From Flaccisagitta enflata (lineage: Eukaryota > Chaetognatha > Sagittoidea > Aphragmophora): DNA of 64,000 nt. The DNA lies in the NCBI GenBank assembly GCA_965153355.1, contig OZ231128.1, positions 26,846,001 through 26,910,000 on the forward strand, written 5' to 3'. Below, piece after piece: positions 31,804-44,389 of the stretch (position 1 is its first letter; each line of letters opens with the position of its first letter). Under the pieces are notes generated by a model that was given only the letters and a program-made list of their open reading frames with translations, did no database searches and was not told where the DNA came from. The position numbers and the translations under genes were made by a program.

Positions 31804-31989
31804 ATAGAATGACAATAACAATCTATACTAACTTGGCCATGAAGTCTTCAAATGACGTTGGTTTGTAATGTTTTATCAATTCCTGCACCAGCAATGAGTC
31901 GCAGTGTCTCCTCTTCTGGTTGTCTTGGAGATAGTAGGCCACGACGGATTCTGGATATAGTAAAAATGAGAAAGTTAAAAGAATGAAAC

Positions 31990-32073
<84 letters not shown>
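31990..32073. repeat. (GA)n microsatellite in helicase intron 5
   Basis: Nearly pure GA. On the coding strand it is (CT)n ending about 40 bases before the exon 6 acceptor at 31951. Confidence 0.95.
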
Positions 32074-32075
<2 letters not shown>

Positions 32076-32280
32076 AACCAGGGAGACACATAATGATTCA
32101 ATCAACCTTCAAATTCGAGGCTTTTGGGCGCAGAGTGGACGGATCCGTCGTTGAGTACTAACGTCGTCGCCTTTTTCTTGGCTTTTGAAGTCGCCAGGTG
32201 CAGCTGTGCTCTCCAAGATGGAGGCGCAAGTCGGCCTCACAATTATAAATGATAATTAGAACAAATGAGCGTGATAAATG

Positions 32281-32384
32281 ATATGGGGTCACAATAGGGT
32301 TGCGGACGGGTGGGCAATATAACAACTATAACAAATTAATGGACCAACAGACCAACAAATTGACAGACCAACAAATTTCACTAC
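32281..32384 (+). repeat. Family B fragment in helicase intron 4
   Basis: GGGGTCACAATAGGGTTGCG and GACGGGTGGGCA at 32284-32315, then ACCAACAGACCAACAAATTG tracts up to the exon 4 donor. It fills most of the intron. Confidence 0.6.
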
Positions 32385-33195
32385 CTTTGAAGTGGCTGGC
32401 TGCCACGTCTTGGTTTTTCGTAAGAAGTCTGGCAGGGGCGGACAGGGACGAGATTTGGGCTCCGTTCGTCCCTCCTCCCCTTTCATGAGCCCCTGCTTAT
32501 CGGGCTTCTCATCGAACCAGTGGACGAGGCGATTTTTGGTAAGGGCGCAGATGGTACTGAGATAATCCTATATAAGTAAAAAGGAATAATTGATGAAATA
32601 TTAAACATAAGGAATGAGGGATGGGTGGAATGTGGATGGGGTTGGGATGTGGTTGGGGATGGGGATGGGACAGGTGCTTAAATTTGTAACAACCTTGGGA
32701 TGCTGCAGCGCTATCGCGACTTCCAAAAGGTCGCCGTTCTCGATCAAAGTTGATTTGTTAGCCAAACGCATAACAAAATCTTCTTTGCCACTGTCCTGTT
32801 TGGTCCATCTCTCTGATACAGACAAACAAAAAGAAAAGAACAATGAAATGGATATGATTGTGTATAATTCAAAATTTGGTCCACTGAGCATAAAATGGTT
32901 TTTAAGGATTCATGCCTCTATTTGTCTGTTGATATATGAAGCTGCTATACACATGGCATTGTTGCATACTCACTGAGTAGATCGCGGACTGCGATTTGCT
33001 TCTTGTTATTGAAGCGGAGCGGGATGAAAAGGAGCCAATGGGCACAGAATTTATCTGCAGCGGCTTGGAGGTCTTTGTAGTCGTTCCTTGAGATTTTGAG
33101 AAAAAAGAAAACAGAAAATAGAAATTATTGTTAAAAGAAATGAAAAAAGATGGGCAGGGACAGTATTGGAAAAGGTTATTAAGAGTATTGGACCT

Positions 33196-33380
33196 AAATA
33201 TCTTACAACCAACCGACCAACTAAAACCTATCTTAAAACCCAACCGACCAACTGGTCGACCAACCAACCGACCTACCATAAAACCAACCCTAAAACCCGA
33301 CCAACCGACCAACCGACCAACCAACCCACCCTAAAACTGACTTTAAGATTCAACCTACCGACCAACCGACCTACCAATGG
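33196..33380. repeat. (ACCGACCA)n-type array in helicase intron 1
   Basis: Irregular ACCAACCGACCAAC units, like the tetranucleotide arrays inside family A and B elements. No element ends recognised here. Confidence 0.8.
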
Positions 33381-33736
33381 ACAAAGACTTTTATAGAAAT
33401 GCATGTACATGACCTAATTCACCTGTAATGCCTGGCGTAAAGAATTTCGTCGTCATTTTTGAGATATTTCCTGTGGAATTCGTTCCACGCCATCTCGCCC
33501 CCCACTAGGTCGTCAACGTCGGTTTGATCCAATTCCATATGGGCAATGTGCAGTGGATTTGAGAAGAACGTCGCCTCCATCACTCTGGTACTCCGTGATA
33601 CCGGGTGTTCCCGCCGCGGAGCAGGGGCAGGATCATTCTTTACCTTGCCGGTTTGCTCCTCCAATTTTACCTTTTTTTCCGGAGGCTGCACTGCCTCTTC
33701 ATCGTCGGATGAACAATAGTCCTCTCCTCCATGCAT

Positions 33737-34084
33737 CTTTAAACACAGTTCAAGATTAAAGTTTGGAAAGAAATAAAGTATCAGACCAAGACCTGTGAAA
33801 TGAAGGTGAAATTACTTAACAAAACAAATGATGAATGAGCTCGCAAAATGATTTTTTTTTTCAATGAAAATTTCGAGAAATGGATACAAATATCCTTGGC
33901 AGAAAATCAGAACGATCATCGACAATTCATTTCTTGTTTTTCTTGTCAGAAGTGTTTTCGCTGCGTGATTCTACAGTGGAGAAAGTGTGCAAATGAAGGC
34001 GGGGGGTGCAAGAGGAGAGAGGGAGGTGGAGAGAGAGAGAGAGAGAGGAAGAGAGTCAACAGAGAAGAGCATTTGTCCATTGAT
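33737..34084. other. Region upstream of the helicase gene
   Basis: About 350 bases 5' of the helicase start codon on the minus strand. AT-rich, with a GA-rich patch at 34014-34050. No clear promoter element can be named. Confidence 0.35.
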
Positions 34085-34485
34085 CCATCTGTCCCCTTTT
34101 TTGGCAGTGGTCCCCAAGGGCCAATGTCCTATGGGACACAGGGGTTACAACCTAAAGTCATCTCTCTAAGGTCCAAAATTGGCTTTCTCAGATATAAAGT
34201 TAGTCTTCTAAGGCCTCAAATCAGCCATTTTTAGTCAAAAATCACCCCTCTTAGATCCTAAGTCAGCACTCCCAGGCTTGTATGCGGACCTCTTTTGCCT
34301 CAAATTTTCACTCACAAGCAAAACATCTAACCTCCCAAGGCGTACGGATGTGAGGAAATTCACCCCTGTGTCCTACAGGTCATCGTCCCTTTGGGGCCCC
34401 TGCCCTGCTCTCACTCCACTTCTCAAACTAATCATTCCAAGTAGGGAATTGGGTACCGCTGACCATGTGCAAGTCCTTGATGACT
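34085..34485. repeat. Family C repeat copy
   Basis: TTTTTTGGCAGTGGTCCCCA and GACACAGGGG near the left end; TCTAAGGTCCAAAATTGGCT-type units in the middle; GTGTCCTACAGGTCATCG, GGGGCCCCTGCCCTGCTC and TACCGCTGACCATGTGCAAG at the right. Confidence 0.75.
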
Positions 34486-34648
34486 TGTTACTTTTTTTAT
34501 ATTTTGGCAGTCTCTGAATGTTTCTTTTTACATTTGCACAAAATGCCATAATTGATTCGTCATATTAGGGTGAAAAAAATACATGCAAAATCTATGACCA
34601 TTTTGAATTTCTGCAAGACATCTCTCAAATATGACCTTGATGGTTGTA

Positions 34649-35650
34649 CAGTGCGTATCACGGTAAAGTTAACACTTTTGCAAACAGTTTTTAGATGCTT
34701 CTAAGGCAAGAAACTCATTGAAAACAGTGACCAATTGAAAGCTCTGTTAAAGCTCTGTCCAATCCCACTGTTCTAGCTCAATTCGTTTAGAAATGGCATT
34801 GAAATGAAGCCAGACATATCCAAATTGAAATGGGAAGATGGTAACTATGGCAAAAACAAAAAATAGAATTACTTGTTTGTCAGTGTTTCACATTTAAGCA
34901 ATGAAAAAAACATACCAAAATCCATGACCATTTTGAAGCTCTGCCAAAGATCTTTCAAAAATGAGACCTTGCTGGATGTCCTAGCTCTATCCGTTTAGAA
35001 ATGGTATTAGGATGAAGACAGGTAGTCAAGAATTTGGAAATTCACTTTGTGATTTTCATGGTGTATCTTCTTTTTTTTTTCATAAAAATCAAACATATTA
35101 AGTGAGAAAATTGTTCTTGGCGCCATTTTAAAGAAAATTTGAAGCTCTTTAATTTGCTCATGGATATCGAGTATCAAAGACAATCCTAAGCTGCATCATT
35201 GACAAAATCAAAGACACTTAAATTGCTTGATGGAAAAATTTGAAATGAGCACTTTTTTCAATCAGTGATTTTTTTCTTCAAACCTTTGCCATTTCTAAAT
35301 GAATAAAGCTACAATTACCAGCAACTTCGCATTTGGAAGTTTTTTTTCTCAGCTTTCAAATGATCATAGATTTTCTTTTGTTCAGGTCCGTAGTTAAGCA
35401 GAAATTAGCAAAACAAAGTGTTCGCTTTTTTTTTCTTTGCCATAGGAGCAGGAAGAAATTGAAGTCTTCACTTATGTCTGGCTTCATTTCAATGCCATTT
35501 CTAAACAAATTGAGCTAGAACAGTGGGATTGGACCCAAATTAAAGCTATTAAACAGAGCTTTCAAGTGGTCACTGATTTCAATGAGTTTTTGCCTTAGAA
35601 GCTTCTGAAAATTGTTTGCAAAAGTGTTAACTTTACCATGATACGCACTG
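34649..35650. mobile_element. 1.0-kb TA-flanked TIR element
   Basis: About 170 bases at the left (starting CAGTGCGTATCACGGTAAAG) are the inverted complement of about 175 bases at the right (35475-35650, ending with CGCACTG). TA flanks both sides (34647-34648, 35651-35652). The interior has no transposase and holds repeat fragments also seen at 60-130 and 405-490. Non-autonomous Tc1/mariner-like. Confidence 0.8.
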
Positions 35651-35759
35651 TATTTGCTTTATCCGTTTAGCAATGATATATGGATGAAGTTAGGAATTTG
35701 GAAATTTACAACAGGATTTTCACGTTTTTAGACGTGACATTAGATAAAATTACTTGTAG

Positions 35760-37210
35760 GAAAACAAGGTCGGATACACGGTTAAATAAGGAGAATCTGC
35801 CGAGTCGATGATCTGATTTGAAAGAGGAGGTCGAAATATACTTCTGTGTAAAATTTCAGCTCTGCAGTACAAACGGTTCAGAAGTTAGAGGCAAAAACGT
35901 TTGAAGTGAGCGAGCTGAGCAGCTGAGCAAGGACGATAGATGAGAATGAGGGTGATGTATCGAAAGAGGAGACTCAGCTTCACTTCCATGCAAAATTTCA
36001 GCTTAGTCGGGCCAGCCGTTTAGAAGATACAGGCCAAAACATGGGCGATGAGTTTTGGCGAAACAGCGGCGGAATGCGCGGGCTATACGCGGCGACGTGA
36101 GCGAGTTAGGAATGAAACAACGATGCAGCTAGATGCTCCATGATTAGTTGAACATGATTACCCGGTTTCATGACTCTCGGTGAAGAAACGGCTGGTTAAT
36201 CTGTGTGTGGACGCGAAGGTTCAACGGAGGTTCGAACTACTGAAGATGATACGGTTGACAAAGCACTTCTAGTTGAGCTAGGAGGCTGAAATCACCTCTG
36301 AAGTTTTTCTGGGGCTGTTGTAAAACGTTTTCGATTGGGAACACTTTTAATGTAGAGGTTCAATGGCGGTATTTTTTACTCACAACTACAACTTCCTTGG
36401 AGGCTCCTGGGATTGTGTGGACGAGCCCTTCCGGGGTCGGCGGAGGTCACCCGAGGTCGTAGTCGTGTAGGGGAGGCCGAGATGGAGTAGTAAGCGAGAT
36501 TTTGGCCGGATTGGCACGCGTGGAGAGGCAGGAAGGCGTGTTGAAGTTGATGATGCTGCTGAAGGCGCTGACGAGGTGTTGGAGAGGGTCAAGGTAGTCA
36601 TTGCCGGGTCGACGTGATAGAGGACGTCGAGTTACACGTGTGTACCAATGTTGGTGTCAAACCGAGGTCGTTTGGTGTACCTTTTGCTTGTTGCTACGAT
36701 TTGTCACTTTCGCAGCTTCCTTGGAGGCGCCTGAGGTCATGTCCACGGGCACTTCTAGGGTCGGCGGAGGTCCTCCAAGGGTGCTGTTGCGTAGGGGAGG
36801 TCCAGATGGAGTGGCATGCAACGTTTGAACCGGATTGGCGCTTGTGGAGGGTCGGAATGGCTCGTGGAAGCTGCCGATGCAGCTGAAGTCGCTGACGAGC
36901 CGCTGGAGGTGCCGAGGGCTCCGGTGATGAGTCGGCGTGATAGCCCCGAAGTGGTTGAAGGTGACTACCGCCTTTGGTGACGATTGAGCGACGTTTAGGT
37001 ACAGTTTTGCTTGTTGCTAGTTGATGACCTCCATTTTGTTGAAGTTGACGATTTTGTGAAGCAGTGGACGAGGTGTTGCGGGTCAATTGGCGACTCGCGA
37101 TCGTAGTGGACGCGTAGAGGACATCAAGATAGAGTACCACGCCCTTTTTTAGAACTTTGCGGTCTTTTGCATCTGGCAGTTTCCTACTCCTTCTACTCCA
37201 CATGTTTGCA
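35760..37210. repeat. GC-rich region with a 200-bp direct duplication
   Basis: Positions 36393-36600 and 36713-36912 are related direct copies: CTTCCTTGGAGGC, GGGTCGGCGGAGGTC, GTAGGGGAGG, GATGGAGT, CGGATTGGC and GCTGACGAG occur in the same order in each. The region is richer in G+C than its surroundings. Frames on the minus strand are open for up to 169 codons but compete with plus-strand frames, so no gene is called. It could be a diverged gene fragment. Confidence 0.6.
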
Positions 37211-37353
37211 ACGAAAAAAACAGCATTAATAAACTCCCATCTCTACTTGGGAATATAGAAATCGTAAATGTAGGGAGTAAATCTGTTGGGTTTCAACCAT
37301 TTGGTCTGTCCCTATTTCTGTCTCTGTCTGTCTATTTGTATATATATATCTAT

Positions 37354-37680
<327 letters not shown>

Positions 37681-37906
37681 ATTGCAGTCTTGCATCTTGC
37701 CCCAAATCCCCTATAAGCGTGGCATCAATGTCTTAACTGAAAAATTTTCCAAATTTTAAAACTTTCTCCTCTCGATCCCCCTTCTCGATTGAGGTTCTCA
37801 ACTTAAAATTTTGGGCGAAAAATGTCTCAATCCTCTCGTTTTATGACTCTACGCATCTTTGACACAAACTAAACTATCACAAGAAGCGCATTTGCAACTT
37901 ATATTT

Positions 37907-38048
<142 letters not shown>

Positions 38049-38130
38049 ACCCCGTCTTTGTTTTTCTGTGCCTCCTTTGAATAGCCTGGCCTGCATTTTA
38101 ATACCTTATTTCTACTTTTTTCATTCATAG

Positions 38131-39190
38131 TAAAACAAGTGACGCGGGGTCACAATATCGTTGCGGACGGGTGGGCAGGGGCAGCCAGCCCGATCCACTA
38201 ACACCGCTGCTATACAGACACATACACAACAAGTCGTAGAAGTTGCACATGGTCAGCGGTACCCGATGCCCTGCCCAGGTGATCAGCTGAAGTAGAGTGA
38301 GAGCAGGGCAGCGGCCCCAAGGGCCGTGTCATATGGGCTGTAGAACCCTGGGGTGAATTTCCTTACATCCATCCATCCTGAGAGGTCAGATTTTAGGCTT
38401 AAGAGGGCAAGTTTTAGGCCTCATAGGGCCTATTTCAGTCCAGAGAGGGCTGAATACAAGCCTGGCAGGGTTGATTTATGGCCTAAGCTGGCTGATTTTT
38501 GGCCAAAAAAGAACTGATTTTGGGCCTAAAAAGGTTAGTTTTGGATCTGAGAGAGGCAATTTTGGTGATTTTAGGTATGATTTGGGCCTCTTAAAACTGA
38601 TTTTAGGCCTGAAAGAGCCACATTTGGGCTTGAGAGGCCTCGGGAGAGGGGGACGTACAGACAGACGGACGTACGGACGGACGGACGTCGGGCGGACGGA
38701 CGGGCGTAAGAAATTCACCCCTGTGTCCTACAGGACGCGGCCCTTGGGGCGCTGCTTCCGCGCTTATTTTTCCACCTTTCCGTCGTGTCCGGACCAACAT
38801 ACAGACCCCGGACGGACCTACGGACCAGCGGACGGACAAGGCCTCTTATAAGTCGCTAGTCACGGCTTCAAAGCAGCTCATTTTCTAGATAAGCAAAACA
38901 TTCTCCATCTCAAGTTGGTCTTTTAACATTCCCCTCCCAATCTTTGTTTTCTCATTCGTTAGCCTTTTGGTTGCGGACCACAACTCTATAAAACTTTGTC
39001 GTCCGTCCGTCCGTCCATCCGTCCGTCGTCCGTCGATACGTCGGTCCGCCACGTCGAAAAGTGGAAAAACGGGCGTTTTAGATGTTTTTTTTTGGTATGT
39101 GTGTTGGTGGGGGGGCATGGGGTGTGGATGGGGGTTGGATGCCCCTGCCCACCCGTCCGCAACGATATTGTGACCCCGCGTCACTTGTTT
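38131..39190. repeat. Family B arms surrounding a family C copy
   Basis: GTGACGCGGGGTCACAATAT at 38139 points right. Its inverted complement ATATTGTGACCCCGCGTCAC occurs at 39165-39184. Between them are a family C copy (about 38240-38760, with GGTCAGCGGTACCCG, GGGCAGCGGCCCCAAGGGCC and CTTGAGAGGCCT units), (GGAC)n arrays and a second family B half at 38800-39160. The inverted pair makes this a composite about 1.05 kb long. Confidence 0.7.
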
Positions 39191-39649
39191 TTCCCTTATC
39201 TGCTTTTTTTTTCCTAGTTTCTTTGACTTGTTGCAGTTTGACTGTTTTACTCAGCGGGACTTCTAAATTTCTTCACAACAAAATTCATACTTAATAAATG
39301 GGCAACAAAGCAGGTAGACAAGGCAAATGAAACAAAGGGAATAGAATGAAGGGAAAAGATTTACTGACTCCTCATGTTCATTGAATTCCCGCCTAAATGC
39401 ATCCCATTCATGCAAGTTATAAAAACATTTACGCACTAGGAGATAAAAGCCGACTCATTAGCCAAGTCATTACACCGCCCAAATGACAACCTTTATTCAC
39501 CTGATTATTTTGGTTTTCAAAACCAAAATTTTCTCACCGCCGTAAAACTGCAATAATGACCATAATAGTTTTCATCCTCTTTGCTTTCCGGTTCAATTTT
39601 ATCCGTCAGCCTCTCTATCCTTCTCGGTATCTATCTTTGTCTCTCTCTA

Positions 39650-39650
<1 letters not shown>

Positions 39651-39730
<80 letters not shown>
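39651..39730. repeat. (CT)n microsatellite
   Basis: Pure CT of about 80 bases. Confidence 0.98.
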
Positions 39731-39732
<2 letters not shown>

Positions 39733-39772
39733 GCATTTCAAATCTCAACTGGACTTGGAGTCAAAAATCCCT

Positions 39773-39824
39773 TTTTGGGCAGCGGCCTCAAAGGGCCGAT
39801 GTCCTGTAGGACACAGGGGTGAAT

Positions 39825-39856
<32 letters not shown>

Positions 39857-40320
39857 GTCTGTCCGTCCGTCCGTCCGTACGTACGTCCCCCCCCCGAGGC
39901 CTCTCAGGCCCAAATCTGGCTCTTTCAGGCCTGAAATTCGTCCTAAGAGGCCCAAATCAGCCCTCTCAGACCCAAAATCACCCCTCTCAGGTCCATAATT
40001 GGCTCTCTCAGATCCAAAATCAACCTTCTCAGGCCCAAAATCAGTCCTGATTTTGGGCCAAGGATTTGGCCCAAAATCAGCCCTCTTAGACCATAAATCA
40101 ACCCTCCCAGGCTTGTATTCAGCCCTCTTTGGCCTGAAATAGGCCCTATGAAGCCTAAAATCTGATCTCTCAGGACGGATGGACGTAAGGAAATTCACCC
40201 CTGTGTCCTACAGGACATCGGCCCTTTGGGGCCGCTGCCCTGCTCTTACTCCACTTCTTCAGCTGATCACTCCAAGCAGGGCATTGGGTACCGCTGACCA
40301 TGTGCAATCCTTGGATGACT
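39773..40320. repeat. Family C copy, well preserved
   Basis: Starts with TTGGGCAGCGGCCTCAAAGG, then a (GTCC)n array, a minisatellite of AGGCCCAAATCAGCCCTCTC-type units, then CACCCCTGTGTCCTACAGGA and GGGGCCGCTGCCCTGCTCTT, and ends in TGACCATGTGCAATCCTTGG. The two GACAC/CCTGT blocks are inverted relative to each other. Confidence 0.8.
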
Positions 40321-40324
40321 TGTT

Positions 40325-40640
40325 TTTAGTCGCGTGCATGCGACTCTACACCCCGCATTGTCCGTACATTGGTTGGTTGGTAGGTTCCACTTTCGACTCG
40401 TGTTCACAGACCAACAAACGGACGGGTGGATGGACGGACGGACGGACGGATGGACGGACGGACGGACGGACGGACAGAACTACGGACCATGGATGGACAA
40501 AGCCTCTTATAGAGTCGATAGTCCACAACCATAAACGCTCATTTTTTCCACTTTCGACTCGTGTTCATGGACCAACGGACGGACCAACGGACGGATGGAC
40601 GGATGGACGGACCAACCGACCACTCATTAGACAACCCAAT
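40325..40640 (+). repeat. Truncated family A end plus (GGAC)n arrays
   Basis: Family A start AGTCGCGTGCATGCGACTCT at 40328, then a switch to two (GGAC)n arrays with CCACTTTCGACTCGTGTTCA repeated at 40387 and 40547. Looks like several truncated copies joined together. Confidence 0.65.
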
Positions 40641-40984
40641 CAACACCCCTCTGCTCTCATCTGACTATTTTTCTCACCAAAATGTTCTCACAGTAAGACT
40701 CGTTTGTTTTTCACTTCAACGACCATGGTTAAAATTTTTTTTTGTGTTCCGGTCCAAATTCGATATCATCCATGAAAACGGACATCATTAAAGGTTTTAT
40801 AAGAAAAATATAATGTCCTAGATTTTTTTTTAAAAATTTTCAAATTTTTAATCTAAAGACAAAATAACTAATTTTAAAAATTATTATTTTTATTTTTTAT
40901 TTTTTTATAAAAAAAAATATAACATCTTGGACCGACTATCAAAATCTCACATGTTAATCTGGTTCTCTTTTCGTTCGATCTTCG

Positions 40985-41620
40985 ATCGCGATGATTTTGT
41001 CCTTTTTTTTTTCGCTCGTATTTTTTTTTTAGTCGCTTGCTACATGACTCTACATCTTGCTTCGTCGGTTCGTCCGTCCGTCCGTCGGTCTGCCTGTCTC
41101 TCTGTCTTTCCGTCACACTTTACCCTTTCTAGTTTTTTTTTTTTTTTAGTTTTTGGCCTGCGCTGCTCCTGCGTCCGCAACCTGAAAAAAAACGCTGTTA
41201 TCTGCAACTAGAAAGGCGCCCTTAGCGACGATATCTCCGGAACCGCTCGACCGATTTCACTGAAATTTCTGGTGGGGCTGCCCCTGGGCAGGGTCTACTT
41301 GTTGTAAAAATTTAAGCCTCCGCGGACAACGTCTTCCTTTTACTCGTTAAAAAACATGGGGGTAGTTTGAAAACGCTATTTCGAGCTTGTCTTTTTTTTC
41401 GCTCGTATTTTTTTTAGTCGCTTGCTACATGACTCTACATCTTGCTTCGTCGGTCCGTCCGTCGGTCCGTCGGTTCGCCCATCCGTCGGTTCGCCCGTCC
41501 GTCCGTCGGTCTGCCTGTCTCTCTGTCTCTCTGTCACAGTTAGCATCGGCGGGTAGTCTTCCCCCCAGTTGTTAAAAAATCACCATCATTTCCATAAATC
41601 ACGCTCAACATATGACCTCT

Positions 41621-41711
<91 letters not shown>

Positions 41712-42184
41712 AACTACTGATCTGTCTGGGAAGTCTTGGGAAATCATAACATAACTTGGGTAACTTCGAGCGACGATATCTCCGGAACCGCTCAACCGAT
41801 TTCACTGAAATTTTTGGTGGGGCTGCCCCTGGGCAGGGTCTACTTGTTGTAAAAATTTCAGCCTCCCCGGACAACGTCTTCCTTTTACTCGTTAAAAAAC
41901 ATGGGGGTAGTTTGAAAACGCTATTTCAAGCTTGTCTTTTTTTTCGCTCGTATTTTTTTTAGTTGCTTGCTACATGACTCTACATCTTGCTTCGTCGGTC
42001 CGTCGGTCCGTCCGTCGGTTCGCCCGTCCGTCGGTTCGTCGGTCTGCCTGTCTCTCTGTCTCTCTGTCACACTTTACCTTTTCTAGGTTTTTTTTTTTTG
42101 TAGTTTTTGGCCTCGCTACTCCCACTGAAATGATGGGGTGACCTAAAATATTGCCCCTGCCCAACCACGCGCGACTCGGGCCTT
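40985..42184. repeat. Tandem family A units with a shared 170-base block
   Basis: TTTTTTCGCTCGTATTTTTT begins three units near 41009, 41391 and 41939. Each is followed by a family A start (TAGTCGCTTGCTACATGACT or TTGCTTGCTACATGACT) and (GTCC)n. After units one and two a block starting GCGACGATATCTCCGGAACC (41226 and 41771) recurs, holding GGGGCTGCCCCTGGGCAGGG. The third unit reaches the family A far end near 42175. Confidence 0.8.
41625..41711. repeat. (AAC)n microsatellite
   Basis: About 29 AAC units; polyasparagine or polyvaline frames are artefacts. It lies in the second tandem unit, where the first unit has none. Confidence 0.98.
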
Positions 42185-42345
42185 CTTTTTTTCTCTCTCC
42201 ATCTCTCTCTTTTTTTCTTTCTCTCTCTCTTTAATTGCCGAAGTCAGGATTCCCTCTCTATCTCCCAAAACTCTACCAAAATCTCTTGTTAAATATGGTA
42301 CGAAATATGAGATCTTGTTTTCCTACTATTTGCAACTTTGCGCAG

Positions 42346-43528
<1,183 letters not shown>

Positions 43529-43909
43529 TTCTCTCTCTCTTTCTCCTTAATTGCCGACTATCAAGCTCAAATAGATATAACAAATACTTCCGTCATTTGT
43601 TGCATTGGCCAATTATTTTAGACAAAGAAACGTCGAGTACTTAGGTCCACCATCAAAATAATTGGTTCAAACTCTTTTACGCGCACATACATCCACGCCT
43701 CATCCCCTTCCTCCATCCATATGCACCATCATTCACATTCACCATTTCTACTTACCAAAATCTGCTTCTACCTTCTCTCTTCACGTTTCTTCTTCTTCTT
43801 TATAAAATTGGGTCCATCTCTGTTTAATATGAGACAAAAAACGTAAATGTAGAAGGTATTTCCCATGGATTTGAGCGTTTCATAATCCCCTTTGTTCTTT
43901 CCCTTCTTT

Positions 43910-44300
43910 CTTTCACTCTCTCTTTCTTCTTTCTTTCTTTCTGTCTTTGTATTACACGTTTCTTTTTTCTAAACAATCTTGCTCCCACTATAATACACCT
44001 ACTTCTACCTTTTCTATTCATTCATCCCAAATATCCTACCTACTCTTTCGGGAGACAAACTAAAAGGTAATTGTAGACAGTATTTCACCCAGAGTTTCTG
44101 CCATTCATTCTTTAATTAAATCCTTCTTCTTTCTTTCTTTCTGTCTTTGTATAACACGTTTCTTTCTAACAATCTTGCCCCCACTATAATACACCTACTT
44201 CTACCTTTTCCATTCATTCATCCCAAATATCCTACCTACTCTATCAGGAGACAAACTCGAAAAGGTAATTGTAGACAGTATTTCACCCAGGTTTCTGCTA
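43910..44300. repeat. Direct duplication of about 195 bases
   Basis: TTCTTTCTGTCTTTGTATTA.. or ..ATAAC, CACTATAATACACCTACTTC, CATCCCAAATATCCTACCTA and GTAGACAGTATTTCACCCAG occur in the same order twice, at about 43925-44095 and 44130-44290. Confidence 0.85.
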
Positions 44301-44389
44301 TTCATTCTTTCATTGAAATCCCTTCTTTCTACCCTCCCACCCTCCCTAAAAGTAGAAAATCCTCGACTGAAAATCTTCGATCGATCGAA

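Larger units (their letters stand above)
28223..33736 (-). pseudogene. 14-exon SF3 helicase gene (parvovirus NS1/Rep-like), interrupted
   Basis: Exons in transcription order: 33736-33423, 33086-32974, 32812-32694, 32567-32385, 32203-32107, 31950-31833, 31398-31322, 31214-31148, 30923-30786, 30517-30368, 30212-29871, 29748-29705, 29351-28785, 28454-28223. All have GT-AG borders and matching phases. With two inserted elements left out, the total is 1947 bases (648 codons plus stop). Exon 1 begins with an acidic tract and PPEKKVKLEE. Exon 10 ends in NTLYIHGPSNSG, the Walker A strand and loop of SF3 helicases; exon 11 supplies K-S. Exon 12 has QLKQLMEG, and exon 13 later has IVTSNHSL (sensor Asn) and ALECR (Arg finger region), as in parvovirus-type helicases. 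No HUH nuclease motif was recognised. Faults: elements at 29977-30178 and 28877-29284 lie inside exons, and exon 11 has TAA 29945-29947 and TGA 29921-29923 in the frame kept by its neighbours, while SSQFAFEQL-type similarity lies in another frame there. It could be a recently disabled host-domesticated gene or an intronised endogenous viral gene. Confidence 0.7.
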
